This document shows positions 1 through 6,363 of a stretch of 9,506 bases of DNA, piece by piece (position 1 is the stretch's first letter; each line of letters starts with the position of its first letter). The DNA is from Caulobacteraceae bacterium. Lineage in GTDB: Bacteria; Pseudomonadota; Alphaproteobacteria; Caulobacterales; Caulobacteraceae. Location of the stretch: contig JADZBR010000098.1 of NCBI GenBank assembly GCA_020852035.1, positions 1 through 9,506 on the forward strand, in the 5' to 3' direction. The position numbers and the translations under genes are program-made. Under the pieces are notes generated by a model, which was given only the letters and a program-made list of their open reading frames with translations, was not told where the DNA came from and did no database searches.

Positions 1-1602
1 GATGCGGCGGCCAGGTCCCTGCTGCCCGACGTCACGCCGAAGGCCGACGCCGCGCGGGGCGCCTGGCTGCAGGACCTGCAGGGCCGGCTGAACGCCATCC
101 CGGCCGACGGGCTCGACGGAGAGGGCCGCCTGAACCGGGCCATGCTACTGTTCCTGATCGACGAGCGGCTGCAGGTGCTGGCGTTCGACGAGGCGCGCAT
201 GCCGTTCTCTTCCGACGGCGGCTTCCATACCACGGTCGGCTATCTGGCCTCCCGCACCAGGTTAAACACCGCCGCCGACGCGCGCGCGTGGATCGGCCGG
301 CTGAACAGGCTGCCCGGCTACTACGCGGACAACATCGCCAACGCCCGGCGCGGCGTGCGGGATGGTTTCACCCAACCGCGGGTCACCGTCGAGCAGGTGC
401 TGGTCGCCGCCCGGCAGGCCGCGGCCGCGCCGCTGGCGCAGGACCCCCTGCTGGCGCCGTTCGACACCATGAGCGACGCCATTCCGGCCACCGAGCAGGC
501 CGCCCTGCGCGCCGAGGCTATGGCGGTGCTCGAGCGTCAGGTGCGGCCCGCGCAACACCAATTCGTCCGCTTCCTGGAGACCGAGTACCTGCCCGCCGCG
601 CGCAAGTCGCTGGCCGCCCGCAGCCTGCCGGACGGCGAGGCTTACTACCGCTGGCTGGTCAGGCGCCACACCACCACCGACCTGTCGCCGGACGAGATCC
701 ATGCCCTGGGCCTGAAGGAGGTCGCCCGCATTCGCGCCGAGATGGACGCGGCGATGGCCGAGACCGGCTTCAAGGGCGATTTCCCCGCCTTCCTGACCAT
801 GCTGCGCACCGACCCGCGCTTCTACGCCGCCACGCGCCAGGATCTCCTGGAGAAGGCTTCCGAGATCGCCAAACGGATCGACGACCAGCTGCCGCACTGG
901 TTCGCCACCCTGCCGCGACTGACCTACGGCGTGCGGCCGGTGCCGGCCGACATCGAGGAGTCCTACACCACCGGGCGCTACTTCCCGGGCAGCCCCAAAC
1001 TGGGCGTCGCCGGCGGCTACATGGTCAACACCTCCAAGCTCGACCAGCGCGGCCTCTACGAGCTGCCCGCCTTGACGCTGCACGAAGCCGTGCCCGGTCA
1101 CCACCTGCAGATCGCCCTCGCCCAGGAGCTGGAGGGCGCGCCCGCCTTCCGCCGCAACGCCGGGGTCACCGCCTTCACCGAAGGCTGGGGGCTCTACTCG
1201 GAGAAGCTCGGCGGCAAGATGGGCATCTACCGCGATCCCTACGAACAGTTCGGCCGGCTCTCCTACGAGATGTGGCGCGCCTGCCGGCTGGTGGCCGATT
1301 CCGGCATCCACTGGAAGGGCTGGAGCGAGGACGAGGCCAAGGCATGCTTCCTGAAGAACAGCGCCCTTTCGCCGCTCAACATCGATGTGGAAGTGGCGCG
1401 CTACATCTCCTGGCCCGGCCAGGCGCTGGCCTACAAGATCGGCGAACTGAAGATTGTCGAACTCCGCGAGCGGGCCCGCGCCGCGCTCGGCGAGCGCTTC
1501 GACATCCGCCGCTTTCACGACGCGGTGCTGCTGGCCGGGCCGCTGCCGCTGGACCTGCTGGAAGCGCGCATCGACGCCTGGATCGCGGCGGAGAAGGCCT
1601 GA
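1..1602 (+). CDS. DUF885 family putative metallohydrolase, C-terminal part (5' end cut by window)
   Basis: The reading frame is open from base 1, so the apparent ATG at 142 is internal and the N-terminus (perhaps 50-100 residues) lies outside the window; 533 residues are visible. Two conserved signatures of the DUF885 family are present: LHEAVPGHHLQ with its His-Glu-x4-His-His cluster at visible residues 361-368, and EGWGLYSEKLG starting at Glu394. By family knowledge these are thought to form a metal-dependent hydrolase or peptidase-like active site, but the physiological substrate is not established. Full-length members run to about 580-620 residues and are often exported; whether this one has a signal peptide cannot be seen. 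It ends in TGA, and a REP-like repeat begins 17 bases downstream. Family assignment is firm; the function is not. Confidence 0.9.
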   Translation, partial: DAAARSLLPDVTPKADAARGAWLQDLQGRLNAIPADGLDGEGRLNRAMLLFLIDERLQVLAFDEARMPFSSDGGFHTTVGYLASRTRLNTAADARAWIGRLNRLPGYYADNIANARRGVRDGFTQPRVTVEQVLVAARQAAAAPLAQDPLLAPFDTMSDAIPATEQAALRAEAMAVLERQVRPAQHQFVRFLETEYLPAARKSLAARSLPDGEAYYRWLVRRHTTTDLSPDEIHALGLKEVARIRAEMDAAMAETGFKGDFPAFLTMLRTDPRFYAATRQDLLEKASEIAKRIDDQLPHWFATLPRLTYGVRPVPADIEESYTTGRYFPGSPKLGVAGGYMVNTSKLDQRGLYELPALTLHEAVPGHHLQIALAQELEGAPAFRRNAGVTAFTEGWGLYSEKLGGKMGIYRDPYEQFGRLSYEMWRACRLVADSGIHWKGWSEDEAKACFLKNSALSPLNIDVEVARYISWPGQALAYKIGELKIVELRERARAALGERFDIRRFHDAVLLAGPLPLDLLEARIDAWIAAEKA

Positions 1603-1618
1603 AGAGGCTGAGAGGCCC

Positions 1619-1712
1619 TGCGTGGTTCGAGACGCGCTTCGCGCTCCTCACCATGACCAAGGTTGTTGCTGAGATAGTCATCCTGAGGGCCTGCGAAGCG
1701 GGTGTCTCGAAG
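1619..1712. repeat. REP-like palindromic repeat, copy 1 (related copy at 8029-8131)
   Basis: The segment opens with TGCGTGGTTCGAGACGC, contains CTCCTCACCATGAC and GTCATCCTGAGG as inner inverted arms, and closes with GTCTCGAAG. It contains two smaller hairpins, GCGC-ttc-GCGC near 1633-1643 and CCTGC-gaa-GCGGG near 1690-1702. The same order of blocks recurs at 8029-8131, so this is a dispersed repeat family rather than a chance palindrome. It fills the gap between the DUF885 gene and the convergent TetR gene. It could also act as a bidirectional transcription or mRNA end. No transposase is linked. Confidence 0.8.
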
Positions 1713-1769
1713 CCTGCCCTCGGGCTGGCGAAGCCAGACCCGTGGGGACGCAACGCCGTTCAGCCGCTT

Positions 1770-2399
1770 CTACTCCGGCCAGAGTTCCTGCACCGCGCCC
1801 TTGCGGTTCAGCATCCGCACCGCGCGCTTGACGACCTTCAGCAGGCGTTCGGTCCGCGCTTCGCGGTCGTAGGTCAGAGCCCCCCGCGACAGGCCCTCGA
1901 GGAGGAACCGCGCCAGGTCGCGGCTGGCCTGGAAGCGGGGATCGTCGCCCGCCTGGGCGGCCAGGGCGATGAACCGGTCGCCGACCTGCGCGCGGTCGAA
2001 GGACGACTGCGCCGCCGCCAGCCGCTCGCGCAGCATCGGATCGGTGCGCGCGGCGCCCTCCAGTTCGGCGAAGGCCAGGAACGGGCGGGTGTGCAGCAGA
2101 TCCCAGTAGGCGTCGATGGCGTGCTCGGCGGCGTCGACCCCCGGCGCCGGCTGGGCGGCCGCCTCGAAAAGCGCCCCGCGGGCCGATTCGATGTGGGCGA
2201 TCGCCGCCTCCACCAGGGCCTCGCGGGTGGCGAAATGATAGAGCATGGCCCCTCGCGTCAGGCCCGACGCCTCGGCGATGACGGCGTTGGTCGCAGCCGC
2301 ATAGCCGACCTCCGCGAACAGTCGCATCGCCTCGTCGAGGATGCGCGCCCGCGTGCGTTGCGACTTACGCGACTGGCGGGGAGGAGCCAGCTTCTGCAT
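1770..2399 (-). CDS. TetR/AcrR family transcriptional regulator
   Basis: This 209-residue protein has the normal TetR length. The N-terminal DNA-binding domain (about residues 14-62) reads TRARILDEAMRLFAEVGY, then an IAEASGLTRGAMLYHF helix-turn-helix with recognition helix around RGAMLYHF, then the typical ATREALVEAA turn. The rest is a helical ligand-binding and dimerisation domain whose effector cannot be predicted. I chose the ATG at 2399. The open frame continues upstream only through the antisense of the next gene, and the TetR homology begins shortly after this Met. No clear Shine-Dalgarno precedes it. The gene is divergent from the plcP-like gene with 117 bases between the start codons, so a shared control region is plausible. 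The target is inferred, not shown. Confidence 0.9.
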   Translation of the reverse strand: MQKLAPPRQSRKSQRTRARILDEAMRLFAEVGYAAATNAVIAEASGLTRGAMLYHFATREALVEAAIAHIESARGALFEAAAQPAPGVDAAEHAIDAYWDLLHTRPFLAFAELEGAARTDPMLRERLAAAQSSFDRAQVGDRFIALAAQAGDDPRFQASRDLARFLLEGLSRGALTYDREARTERLLKVVKRAVRMLNRKGAVQELWPE

Positions 2400-2516
2400 A
2401 TCCGGGCGAGGCTTAGTGTGTTTGCGTCCCTGCGGCCAGCCGGCTCGCCCGACTTCATCAAACCGACATGCAATCGGCCTATCCGCCTGATCGGTCGGAG
2501 CGACGGGGTCTGGCGG
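2400..2516. promoter_or_regulatory. Divergent intergenic region between tetR and the plcP-like gene
   Basis: These 117 bases must hold the control signals of both divergent genes. An imperfect repeat, CCGA at 2463-2466 and TCGG at 2474-2477, flanks CATGCAA, with a further GGTCGG nearby at 2494-2499; it could be an operator but is weak. No tandem CTGTCAT-type Pho box with 11-base spacing is visible. A CCTATC at 2478-2483 could be a -10-like element for plcP, with TTCATC 17 bases upstream as a poor -35. No confident promoter is assigned. Confidence 0.35.
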
Positions 2517-3347
2517 ATGAGCGTGATCGGCGAGCGCAGCTATCGCAGCGTCTTCATCTCCGACATCCACCTGGGCACGCGCGGCTGCCAGGCCGAACTC
2601 CTCCTCGACTTCATCCGGCATGTCGAATGTGAGCGGCTCTACCTGGTCGGCGACATCGTCGATGGCTGGAAGCTGAAGGGCGGCTGGTACTGGCCGCAGA
2701 GCCACAACGACGTGGTGCAGAAGATCCTGCGCCTGGCCCGCAAGGGCGTGGCGGTGATCTACGTCCCCGGCAACCACGACGACCGGGTGCGCGACTTCTG
2801 CGGCGCCCACTTCGGCGGCGTGCAGGTGGTGCTGGACTGCATCCACGAGACGGCGGACGGCCGAAAGTTCCTGGTCACCCACGGCGACGCCTTCGACGGG
2901 GTGGTGCAGCATGCCAGATGGCTGGCCTTCCTCGGTGACTGGAGCTACCGGGCGCTGATCCGGCTGAACACCGCCTTCAACCACGGCCGGCGCCTCCTCG
3001 GCCTGCCCTACTGGAGCCTCTCGGCCTTCCTGAAGACCAGGGTGAAGAACGCCCTGCAGTTCATCGAGAACTTCGAGCAGGCGGTGGCCGACGAGGCGCG
3101 CCGGCGCGGCTGCGACGGTGTGATCTGCGGCCACATCCACAAGGCCGAGATGCGCGACATCGGCGGCGTCGCCTACATCAACGACGGCGACTGGGTGGAA
3201 AGCTGCACCGCCCTGGTCGAGCATCCGGACGGCCGGCTGGAAATCCTGGAGTGGGCCAAATTGCGCTCGCGCTCGCTGGTCGCCGGGCGTGGCGACGGGC
3301 CGCGGACGGCGGACGCCGGCCCCCTGGCGTCGCCCATCGCCGCCTGA
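2517..3347 (+). CDS. plcP: Calcineurin-like metallophosphoesterase, PlcP-type phospholipase C (LpxH-like)
   Basis: This 276-residue protein carries every motif of a two-metal calcineurin-type phosphoesterase: SDIHLGTR (Asp16, His18), GDIVDGW (Asp46, Asp49), GNHDD (Asn86, His87), THGD (His122) and GHIH (His206, His208). The SDIHLGTRGCQAELLLDF start is typical of a group often annotated as UDP-2,3-diacylglucosamine diphosphatase (LpxH-like). That group includes Sinorhizobium PlcP, a phospholipase C that cuts phospholipids to diacylglycerol under phosphate starvation. The Agt-like glycosyltransferase gene 59 bases downstream is the classic PlcP partner and favours that role over lipid A synthesis. 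It is probably cytosolic or peripheral on the inner membrane; no signal peptide or membrane segment is seen. The frame extends far upstream through antisense of other genes. The ATG at 2517 fits homologue length; a GTG two codons later is possible. Confidence 0.8.
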   Translation: MSVIGERSYRSVFISDIHLGTRGCQAELLLDFIRHVECERLYLVGDIVDGWKLKGGWYWPQSHNDVVQKILRLARKGVAVIYVPGNHDDRVRDFCGAHFGGVQVVLDCIHETADGRKFLVTHGDAFDGVVQHARWLAFLGDWSYRALIRLNTAFNHGRRLLGLPYWSLSAFLKTRVKNALQFIENFEQAVADEARRRGCDGVICGHIHKAEMRDIGGVAYINDGDWVESCTALVEHPDGRLEILEWAKLRSRSLVAGRGDGPRTADAGPLASPIAA

Positions 3348-3369
3348 CAGCGGCGCTGCCGCAAAGCGA

Positions 3370-3398
3370 TTGACAGCCGCGAAATCTTCGTGACAGTC
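3370..3398 (+). promoter_or_regulatory. Probable sigma-70-type promoter of the TetR-glycosyltransferase gene
   Basis: A perfect TTGACA (-35) lies at 3370-3375. A weak -10 candidate, GACAGT, follows at 3392-3397 after 16 bases. Transcription would then start near 3404-3407, almost on the ATG at 3407. There is no Shine-Dalgarno before that ATG, so the message may be leaderless, as is common in Caulobacter. The -10 match is poor, so this rests on the -35 and the geometry. Confidence 0.45.
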
Positions 3399-3407
3399 TC
3401 GCTGTCA
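3391..3407. promoter_or_regulatory. Palindromic operator candidate TGACAG-N5-CTGTCA overlapping the start codon
   Basis: TGACAG (3391-3396) and CTGTCA (3402-3407) form a perfect 6-base inverted repeat around TCTCG. The last base is the A of the ATG at 3407, and the left arm overlaps the predicted -10. A third TGACAG sits at 3371-3376, overlapping the -35. Such compact palindromes are typical TetR-family operators, and the gene immediately downstream begins with a TetR DNA-binding domain, so autoregulation is likely. CTGTCA also resembles a PhoB half-site, but the 20-base and inverted spacings do not fit the 11-base direct repeat of a Pho box. Confidence 0.6.
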
Positions 3408-4804
3408 TGAACGACGTTCTTCGCCCCCAGGGCAATGCCCGCGACCAGCAGATGGAAGCCAATCGCGAGGCGGTGATGCGGGCGGTGGCCCGCCGCCTTG
3501 AGAGCGGCGCGGCGCTGGAAGAGGTCAGCTTCGCCGAACTGGCCAGCGACGCGGGCGTCGGGGAGCGCACCGTCTATCGCTATTTTCCCACCCGCGAGGC
3601 CCTGTTGGGGGCCTTCTGGGCCTGGCTGCAGAGCCAGATGATCGCCGAGCGCGCCGCCTCGCCGACCGCCCGGCCGCCCGTTGCGGCCCCGCCGCCGGCC
3701 GACGAGAAACCGATGCGCATCCTGCTGGCCACCGACGCCTGGGAGCCGCAGGTCAACGGCGTGGTCCGCACCCTGAGCCGCGTGGTCTCCGAACTGCGCG
3801 ACCTCGGCCACACCGTCGAGGTGATCGAGCCCAGCCAGTTCAAGACCATCCCGCTGCCGACCTATTCGGAGATCAAGCTCTCGCTGGGCGCCTACGAGCC
3901 GGTGCAGGAGCGGCTGCGCGCCTTCGAGCCGGAGGCCATCCACATCGCCACCGAAGGTCCCATCGGCCTGGCGGCGCGGCGCATCTGCGTGGAGTGGAAG
4001 CTGCCCTTCACCACCAGCTATCACACGCGCTTCCCGGAATATGTGTCGGCGCGCCTGCCGCTGCCGCTGGCGGCGGGCTATGCCTACATGAAGTGGTTCC
4101 ATCGCCCGTCCGGCCGGCTGATGGTGGCCACCCCCACCATGCGCGACGAGCTGACCCGGCATGGGTTCCGCAACATCTCCTCCTGGTCGCGCGGGGTCGA
4201 CACGGTGGCCTTCCACCCGCGCGGCGAGGACGAGCCGGACGTCTACGAGGGCCTGGCCCGGCCGATCTGGCTGAACGTCGGCCGGGTGGCGGTGGAGAAG
4301 AACATCGAGGCGTTCCTCGGCCTCGACCTGCCCGGGACCAAGGTGATCGTCGGCGACGGGCCGCAGCGCGACGAGCTGAAGGCCAAGTACCCGAAGGCGA
4401 AGTTCGTGGGCGCCAAGTTCGGGCCGGAGCTTTCGGCCCACTTCGCCTGCGCCGACGTCTTCGTCTTCCCCTCGCTGACCGACACCTTCGGCCTGGTGAT
4501 CCTGGAGGCGATGGCCTGCGGCACGCCGGTGGCGGCCTATCCGGCGCCGGGGCCCATCGACATCATCCCCGGCTCCAGCGGCGGCGTGCTGGCGACCAGC
4601 GCCACCGAGGGCCTGCGCGAAGCCTGCCTGGAAGCGCTGAAGCTCGACCGCGGCGAGGTGCGCGCCTTCGCCGAGACCTTCTCCTGGCGCGCCTGCGCCG
4701 AGGACTTCGTGCGCAACCTGCAGCCCTACCCGGAGCCCGAGAAGACGCGGTTCTGGCGACGGTTGCGCCGACTGGCGAGGATGCGACGGCCGAAGGCGGC
4801 GTGA
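3407..4804 (+). CDS. TetR-type HTH domain fused to an Agt-like GT4 diacylglycerol glycosyltransferase
   Basis: One uninterrupted 465-residue frame holds two unrelated modules. Residues about 18-66 form a TetR N-terminal domain, with helix-turn-helix FAELASDAGVGERTVYRYF followed by PTREALL. Residues 80-102 are a Pro/Ala-rich linker. From Met103 a full GT4 (GT-B fold) enzyme runs to the end: MRILLATDAWEPQVNGVVRT (sugar-acceptor domain), SYHTRFPEY (204-212), GRVAVEKN (Arg293, Lys298, donor phosphate binding), and DTFGLVILEAMACG (359-372), an E-x7-E variant with Asp first. The C-terminus is strongly basic (RFWRRLRRLARMRR), suiting inner-membrane binding. GT4 enzymes paired with PlcP (Agt type) glycosylate diacylglycerol in phosphate-limited cells; the exact sugar is not predictable. 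The TetR ligand-binding domain is absent. An internal ATG at 3713, with only weak ribosome-binding purines, could yield the enzyme alone. Confidence 0.85.
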   Translation: MNDVLRPQGNARDQQMEANREAVMRAVARRLESGAALEEVSFAELASDAGVGERTVYRYFPTREALLGAFWAWLQSQMIAERAASPTARPPVAAPPPADEKPMRILLATDAWEPQVNGVVRTLSRVVSELRDLGHTVEVIEPSQFKTIPLPTYSEIKLSLGAYEPVQERLRAFEPEAIHIATEGPIGLAARRICVEWKLPFTTSYHTRFPEYVSARLPLPLAAGYAYMKWFHRPSGRLMVATPTMRDELTRHGFRNISSWSRGVDTVAFHPRGEDEPDVYEGLARPIWLNVGRVAVEKNIEAFLGLDLPGTKVIVGDGPQRDELKAKYPKAKFVGAKFGPELSAHFACADVFVFPSLTDTFGLVILEAMACGTPVAAYPAPGPIDIIPGSSGGVLATSATEGLREACLEALKLDRGEVRAFAETFSWRACAEDFVRNLQPYPEPEKTRFWRRLRRLARMRRPKAA

Positions 4805-4815
4805 GGCCTATCCAC

Positions 4816-4928
4816 ATTCCGCTCATCCCCGCAAAAGCGGGGACCCAGGCGTTTTATCGACGGGCGTTGGCGTTTCCGGTTAAACCAAAAGAGCCTGGGT
4901 TCCCGCTTTCGCGGGAATGAGCGGAAAT
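4816..4928. repeat. Nested REP-like inverted repeat between convergent genes
   Basis: Outer arms at 4816-4850 and 4893-4928 are nearly perfect reverse complements over about 35 bases. Each arm holds its own hairpin, CCCCGC-aaaa-GCGGGG in the left and CCCGC-tttc-GCGGG in the right, next to a CCAGGC/GCCTGG block. The 42-base centre is unrelated filler. This looks like a pair of REP elements in opposite orientation (a REPIN or miniature element) of a type abundant in alphaproteobacterial genomes. It lies exactly between the stop codons of the glycosyltransferase and thpR genes and may end both transcripts. Confidence 0.85.
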
Positions 4929-4934
4929 AGGTGA

Positions 4935-5471
4935 TCAACGCAGCGAATATTCCCGCTCCAGCCGATACCGCGACCCCTCGCTGGTCTGCCAGGACGAGTA
5001 GAGCCCGAAGCGGTCCACCGTGAACGGCGGGGACTTCAGCAGGTTGTGTCCCTGGATCCAGACCGCCACCCGATCCGGGTCGGGCCGGCGCAGATAGGCC
5101 AGCGTCACGTGCGGCCTGTAGGCCCGCGTCTCCGCCTTCAAGCCAGAGCGCCGGGCGGCGCTCTCGCAGCGGGCGGCGAGCTGGCGAAGCTCGGCGTTGT
5201 CGGCGACGCCCGCCCAGACGGCGTGGATGTCCTCGCCCTCGCCGAAGGCGCCGACGCCCGCAAGCTCCAATTCCATCGGCCGGCCGGCGACGCCGCCCAG
5301 GGCCAGGTCCAGATCGTCGGCCATGTCCTCGCGCACCTCGCCGAAGAAGCGCAGGGTGATGTGCAGCGCCTCCAGCGGCCGCCAGCGCGCGCCGGGCAGG
5401 CCCTGCTGGCGGCGGGCCAGGGCCTCGCCGATCTCGTCGGGCACGGCCAAGGCGGCGAACAGGCGCAGCAT
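4935..5471 (-). CDS. thpR: RNA 2',3'-cyclic phosphodiesterase (2'-5' RNA ligase family, ThpR)
   Basis: This 178-residue protein belongs to the 2H phosphoesterase superfamily. Its two catalytic HxTx motifs are HITL (His37, Thr39) and HVTL (His121, Thr123), spaced as in bacterial LigT/ThpR. The opening LRLFAALAVPDEI and the closing FGLYSSWQTSEGSRYRLEREY are also typical of the family. The enzymes hydrolyse 2',3'-cyclic phosphate ends of RNA to 2'-phosphate and can reversibly join 2'-5' ends in tRNA halves; they act in the cytosol and the cellular role is unclear. The ATG at 5471 is supported by a perfect AGGAGG (complement of 5481-5486) nine bases upstream, the clearest ribosome-binding site in the window. 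It is divergent from the Bax-inhibitor gene and converges on the glycosyltransferase gene. Confidence 0.93.
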   Translation of the reverse strand: MLRLFAALAVPDEIGEALARRQQGLPGARWRPLEALHITLRFFGEVREDMADDLDLALGGVAGRPMELELAGVGAFGEGEDIHAVWAGVADNAELRQLAARCESAARRSGLKAETRAYRPHVTLAYLRRPDPDRVAVWIQGHNLLKSPPFTVDRFGLYSSWQTSEGSRYRLEREYSLR

Positions 5472-5511
5472 GCTTTAGGGCCTCCTGGCGAAATCGTCAT
5501 CCGGCCGCCGC

Positions 5512-5540
5512 TTGCGCGACAGCCCGCCGCACCCGATATT
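5512..5540 (+). promoter_or_regulatory. Possible promoter of the Bax-inhibitor-1 family gene
   Basis: TTGCGC at 5512-5517 and GATATT at 5535-5540 are separated by 17 bases, a standard sigma-70 spacing. GATATT matches 4 of 6 bases of the -10 consensus and TTGCGC 3 of 6 of the -35. It would give a leader of about 40 bases before the ATG at 5587. This is a pattern match only. Confidence 0.3.
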
Positions 5541-5564
5541 CGATCGGCGTCCAAAGTGCGACGC

Positions 5565-5600
5565 ATGACAAAGGGTCAAACTCTCGATGAGCGACTATAA
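5565..5600 (+). other. Short upstream ORF overlapping the Bax-inhibitor start
   Basis: An 11-codon frame, MTKGQTLDERL, opens at ATG 5565 and stops at TAA 5598-5600, overlapping the first codons of the gene starting at 5587 in another frame. Its own ATG lacks a good ribosome-binding site. The AAGGG inside it (5571-5575) is the likely site for the main gene. It may be chance, or a coupling leader. Confidence 0.2.
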
Positions 5601-6339
5601 CCGCGGCTACGCGCGCACGATCCCCGCCGATCGCGCCGACATGTCGGTGGACGCGGGTCTGCGCAGCTTCATGATCGGCGTCTACAACAAGGTCGGCCTC
5701 GGCCTGGTGCTCTCGGGCGCCCTGGCCTACGTGACCTCGTCCGTCCCCGCCGTGCGCGACCTCCTGTTCCTGGTCACCCCCGAGGGACGCCTCGCCGGCT
5801 ACACCCTGATCGGCTACGCAGTCGCCTTCGCGCCGCTGATCCTGCTGCTGCTCGCCGGCTTCGCCCTGCGAAACCCGACGCCGAAGAGCGCCGGGGCGCT
5901 CTACTGGACCATCGTCGCCCTGATCGGCGCCTCGCTGGGCACGGTCTTCCTGCGCTACACGGGCGGCTCGATCGCATCGACCTTCTTCGTGACCGCCGCC
6001 GCCTTCGGCGCGCTCAGCCTCTTCGGCTACACCACCAAGAAGAACCTGACGGGCTTCGGCAGCTTCCTGATCGTCGGCCTGATCGGGCTGATCATCGCCT
6101 CGATCGTGAACATCTTCCTGGCCTCGCCGGCGCTGATGTTCGCCATCAACGCCATCGGCGTGCTGATCTTCGCCGGCCTGATCGCCTACGACACCCAGCG
6201 CCTGAAGATGACCTACTACGAGCTGGGCGGGAACCAGGCGGCCATGGGCGTGGCCACCAACTACGGCGCGCTCAGCCTCTACATCAACTTCATCAACCTG
6301 TTCCAATTCCTGCTGGCCTTCATGGGCAACCGCGAATAG
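5587..6339 (+). CDS. Bax inhibitor-1/YccA family integral membrane protein
   Basis: This 250-residue protein has about seven hydrophobic segments, near residues 27-48, 72-94, 103-122, 126-147, 156-178, 182-201 and 228-246. That is the usual pattern of the Bax-inhibitor-1 (UPF0005) family. Family hallmarks include VYNKVGLGL near the first helix, GYTTKKNLTGFGSFL (147-161) and the IAYDTQRLK stretch (199-207), whose Asp202 belongs to the conserved acidic pair of the proposed pH-sensing pore. Members are inner-membrane proteins; YccA-type relatives inhibit the FtsH protease and BsYetJ conducts calcium, but the role here is unknown. The ATG at 5587 has AAGGG 11 bases upstream. A strong intrinsic terminator starts 24 bases after the stop, so it is probably transcribed alone. 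Confidence 0.93.
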   Translation: MSDYNRGYARTIPADRADMSVDAGLRSFMIGVYNKVGLGLVLSGALAYVTSSVPAVRDLLFLVTPEGRLAGYTLIGYAVAFAPLILLLLAGFALRNPTPKSAGALYWTIVALIGASLGTVFLRYTGGSIASTFFVTAAAFGALSLFGYTTKKNLTGFGSFLIVGLIGLIIASIVNIFLASPALMFAINAIGVLIFAGLIAYDTQRLKMTYYELGGNQAAMGVATNYGALSLYINFINLFQFLLAFMGNRE

Positions 6340-6363
6340 CGGACCTGGCCGGCAGAACGGACG

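Noticed and set aside
262..1518. A 418-codon minus-strand frame antisense to DUF885
   Set aside because: Low-complexity Val/Gly/Ala/Leu composition without any domain; it mirrors the DUF885 codons. The same applies to the long frames at 3173-4441 (-), 3994-4920 (+), 5497-6306 (-), 7431-8069 (+) and 8579-9448 (-).
1454..1672. Small plus-strand frame over the DUF885 3' end
   Set aside because: Out-of-frame shadow of DUF885 running into the repeat; no ribosome-binding site and no recognisable protein.
2400..3224. N-terminal extension of the TetR frame up to 3224
   Set aside because: The frame is open to 3224 but the extension is antisense to the plcP-like gene and has no homology. TetR proteins start close to the helix-turn-helix, which fits ATG 2399.
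288..3347. A 1019-codon plus-strand open frame covering DUF885, the TetR gene and PlcP
   Set aside because: Only its last 276 codons (from 2517) encode a recognisable protein. The upstream part is an out-of-frame shadow of DUF885 and antisense to the TetR gene, with Arg/Ala/Gly-rich composition typical of GC-rich spurious frames.
3371..3407. Pho box made of the CTGTCA/TGACAG hexamers
   Set aside because: PhoB sites need direct repeats with an 11-base period. Here the same-strand copies are 20 bases apart and the closest pair is inverted, so a palindrome-binding regulator fits better.
4816..4928. CRISPR-like repeat-spacer structure
   Set aside because: Only two arms, in inverted orientation, with no direct repeats, spacers of regular length or cas genes.
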